Assembly: GCA_023391895.1 (NCBI GenBank)
Contig: JAEWAC010000344.1
Span: 1-14,134, forward strand
DNA: 14,134 nt
Direction: 5' to 3'
From: Bacteroidota bacterium
GTDB lineage: Bacteria; Bacteroidota; Bacteroidia; Chitinophagales; Chitinophagaceae
Made by a program: the position numbers and the translations under genes. Below, piece after piece: positions 13,137 through 14,134 of this stretch. Position 1 is the stretch's first letter, and each line of letters starts with the position of its first letter. The notes beneath the pieces are model-generated. The model saw only the letters and a list, made by a program, of their open reading frames with translations. It did no database searches and was not told the origin of the DNA.

Positions 13137-13641
13137 CATCACCTTCGACGAAGGAACCGGATTTTACACTTTTACTACTTATCAAGGCATACAATATTTC
13201 TGCAAGTTCGGGAATGTAATGTCTATGCTGTCTCCGCTCTTAGGGATTTATGATGTGGAAGTACGCGATTTTATGTTTTATCCTTACGACCCCAATCCAG
13301 AAGTAAGAAAAAATCAAGACCCACAAATTTCTATAACCATCAAAGAGCTTTTAAGAAATCATTTTTTTATTAAGCCGGAACGTGTAATTGTTTATACCTG
13401 TGATGAAACAGATCGGGCTATGGGCGGTTTGTGCCGGCAAAAGCTATTTGATAAATGGCATAAAGAAATGGCGGACAGTTTTGAACATTACGAGCTTGAG
13501 GTAGCCGTTGAAACGGACAATGGTATTGAAACGACTTATGGGGGTGTTTTACTCAGAACAGATTTTCCACACCCAGACGTTCTAAAATCGCAGCTAATAG
13601 ACCAGGCACCAGGTATTATGCTGGAGAAATTCGGTAATTGA
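13123..13641 (+). CDS. DUF6169 family protein
   Basis: The conserved part PYNITFDEGTGFYTFTTYQG, then YCKFGNVMSMLSPLLGIYDV, FYPYDPNPEVRKNQDPQISI, RVIVYTCDETD, RQKLFDKWHKEM and a C-terminal GGVLLRTDFPHPDVLK block match the pattern I associate with DUF6169, a Bacteroidota family of unknown function. The frame is open to ATG 13036 (201 aa), but residues before PYNITF look like noise and overlap the 50-aa ORF. TTG 13123 puts the start two residues before the conserved part with a 14-base overlap, so it is used here; a frameshifted single gene is another option. The hairpin cluster upstream may regulate both. Confidence 0.7.
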   Translation: MHPYNITFDEGTGFYTFTTYQGIQYFCKFGNVMSMLSPLLGIYDVEVRDFMFYPYDPNPEVRKNQDPQISITIKELLRNHFFIKPERVIVYTCDETDRAMGGLCRQKLFDKWHKEMADSFEHYELEVAVETDNGIETTYGGVLLRTDFPHPDVLKSQLIDQAPGIMLEKFGN

Positions 13642-14134
13642 TTTACTACTTCACGCCACCTCCTAAAATTTAGAATGATGTTATTTAAGAACAAACAAGA
13701 TTAAAATGACTTAGCTATGATAGGTTATTCAAAAGGGATTTAAAATGTTTTTATAGCACTTAATAAAAAACAAATATAGATTAGGTCTATTCATCTACAA
13801 TCAAGTCATGTTCGCTCTGTACAATGCCTTGAATGGGAGTTATTCCTGCGACAAGGGCCAAAAACACACAGCCGCCCTAGTGCAGTGCTTTTTTACAAAA
13901 AAGCAAGTCTTTGAGGCACTCTGCCATGCCAGCACCAGAGGGCAGTAAGCTCCAGCAAGGCCTGCCATCAACAATCAGCTGAAGCTTTGAAGCATCAAAA
14001 CTTTTGGCTACCCTAAACGGGTTTTAAAAAGTTGTATTATTCTCATTAGCAGGATAAATATTGTATCAAGTACACAATCTGGTCGTGTTCTGCTGTGCAC
14101 AAAGCCAAAGCACAGAAGACATGGCAAGGACAAG
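13642..14134. other. 493-base stretch with decayed minus-strand gene ends and a hairpin
   Basis: No intact gene is visible. TGCTTTTTT (13886-13894) and AAAAAAGCA (13897-13905) form a 9-bp stem with a two-base loop. On the minus strand a short open frame 13787-13876 reads LVAGITPIQGIVQSEHDLIV and stops. A second segment near 14074-14106 resembles it at base level (about 32 bases, roughly three in four matching) and reads EHDQIV in another frame. These look like two eroded copies of one gene end. Confidence 0.45.
13787..13876 (-). pseudogene. C-terminal gene fragment ending QSEHDLIVDE
   Basis: Twenty-nine residues are open between stops: a GCVFLALVAGITPIQG stretch followed by IVQSEHDLIVDE and TAG. 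The similarity to the second site at 14074-14106 (GFVHS, then a one-base shift, then EHDQIV) argues that both once coded the same protein segment. I cannot name the family. Confidence 0.3.

Overview
The window looks like an accessory region of a Bacteroidota genome, probably of the Chitinophagaceae/Saprospirales type. Three things point there: a secreted protein with a type IX secretion C-terminal sorting domain, PKD-type lipoproteins, and genes without Shine-Dalgarno sequences. No integrase, tRNA, rRNA or CRISPR array is visible.

Layout: 1-181 carries the 3' end of a gene and a short hairpin. 291-651 is one end of an IS1182-type insertion sequence. From 652 to about 11151, most genes are single and unrelated, lie on the plus strand, and are bounded by short inverse-core-like and core-like sequences (examples GCCTACAAC and GTTGTAGGC). 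The genes are: an unknown 145-aa protein; a PKD-metzincin lipoprotein and an unknown 97-aa protein (both less clearly part of the pattern); an unknown 152-aa protein; a SUKH/SMI1-KNR4 protein; a three-helix membrane protein; a T9SS-exported beta-propeller protein followed by an orphan DUF3471 fragment; a Tat-exported sugar-phosphate-isomerase-like protein with higher GC; a secreted protein broken by one in-frame TAG; and a BtpA-family protein. 11158-12320 is a second, longer IS1182 remnant. It is fused to a truncated unknown gene (to 12632), which is followed by a cluster of hairpins with a 23-bp perfect inverted repeat, a 50-aa ORF and a DUF6169 gene. The last 490 bases hold only decayed fragments.

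The main observation is that this resembles an integron-like gene cassette array. In four cassettes the sequence at the 5' boundary is the complement of the sequence at the 3' boundary of the same cassette, while the two boundaries that meet at a junction often do not match. A circularising integron cassette predicts exactly this. Several junctions fold as long imperfect hairpins with bulges, like attC sites. IS1182-type elements sit in these sites, all in the same orientation, and start exactly six bases after the AAC of the left core. The genes do not form a pathway; they look like independently acquired adaptive cargo.
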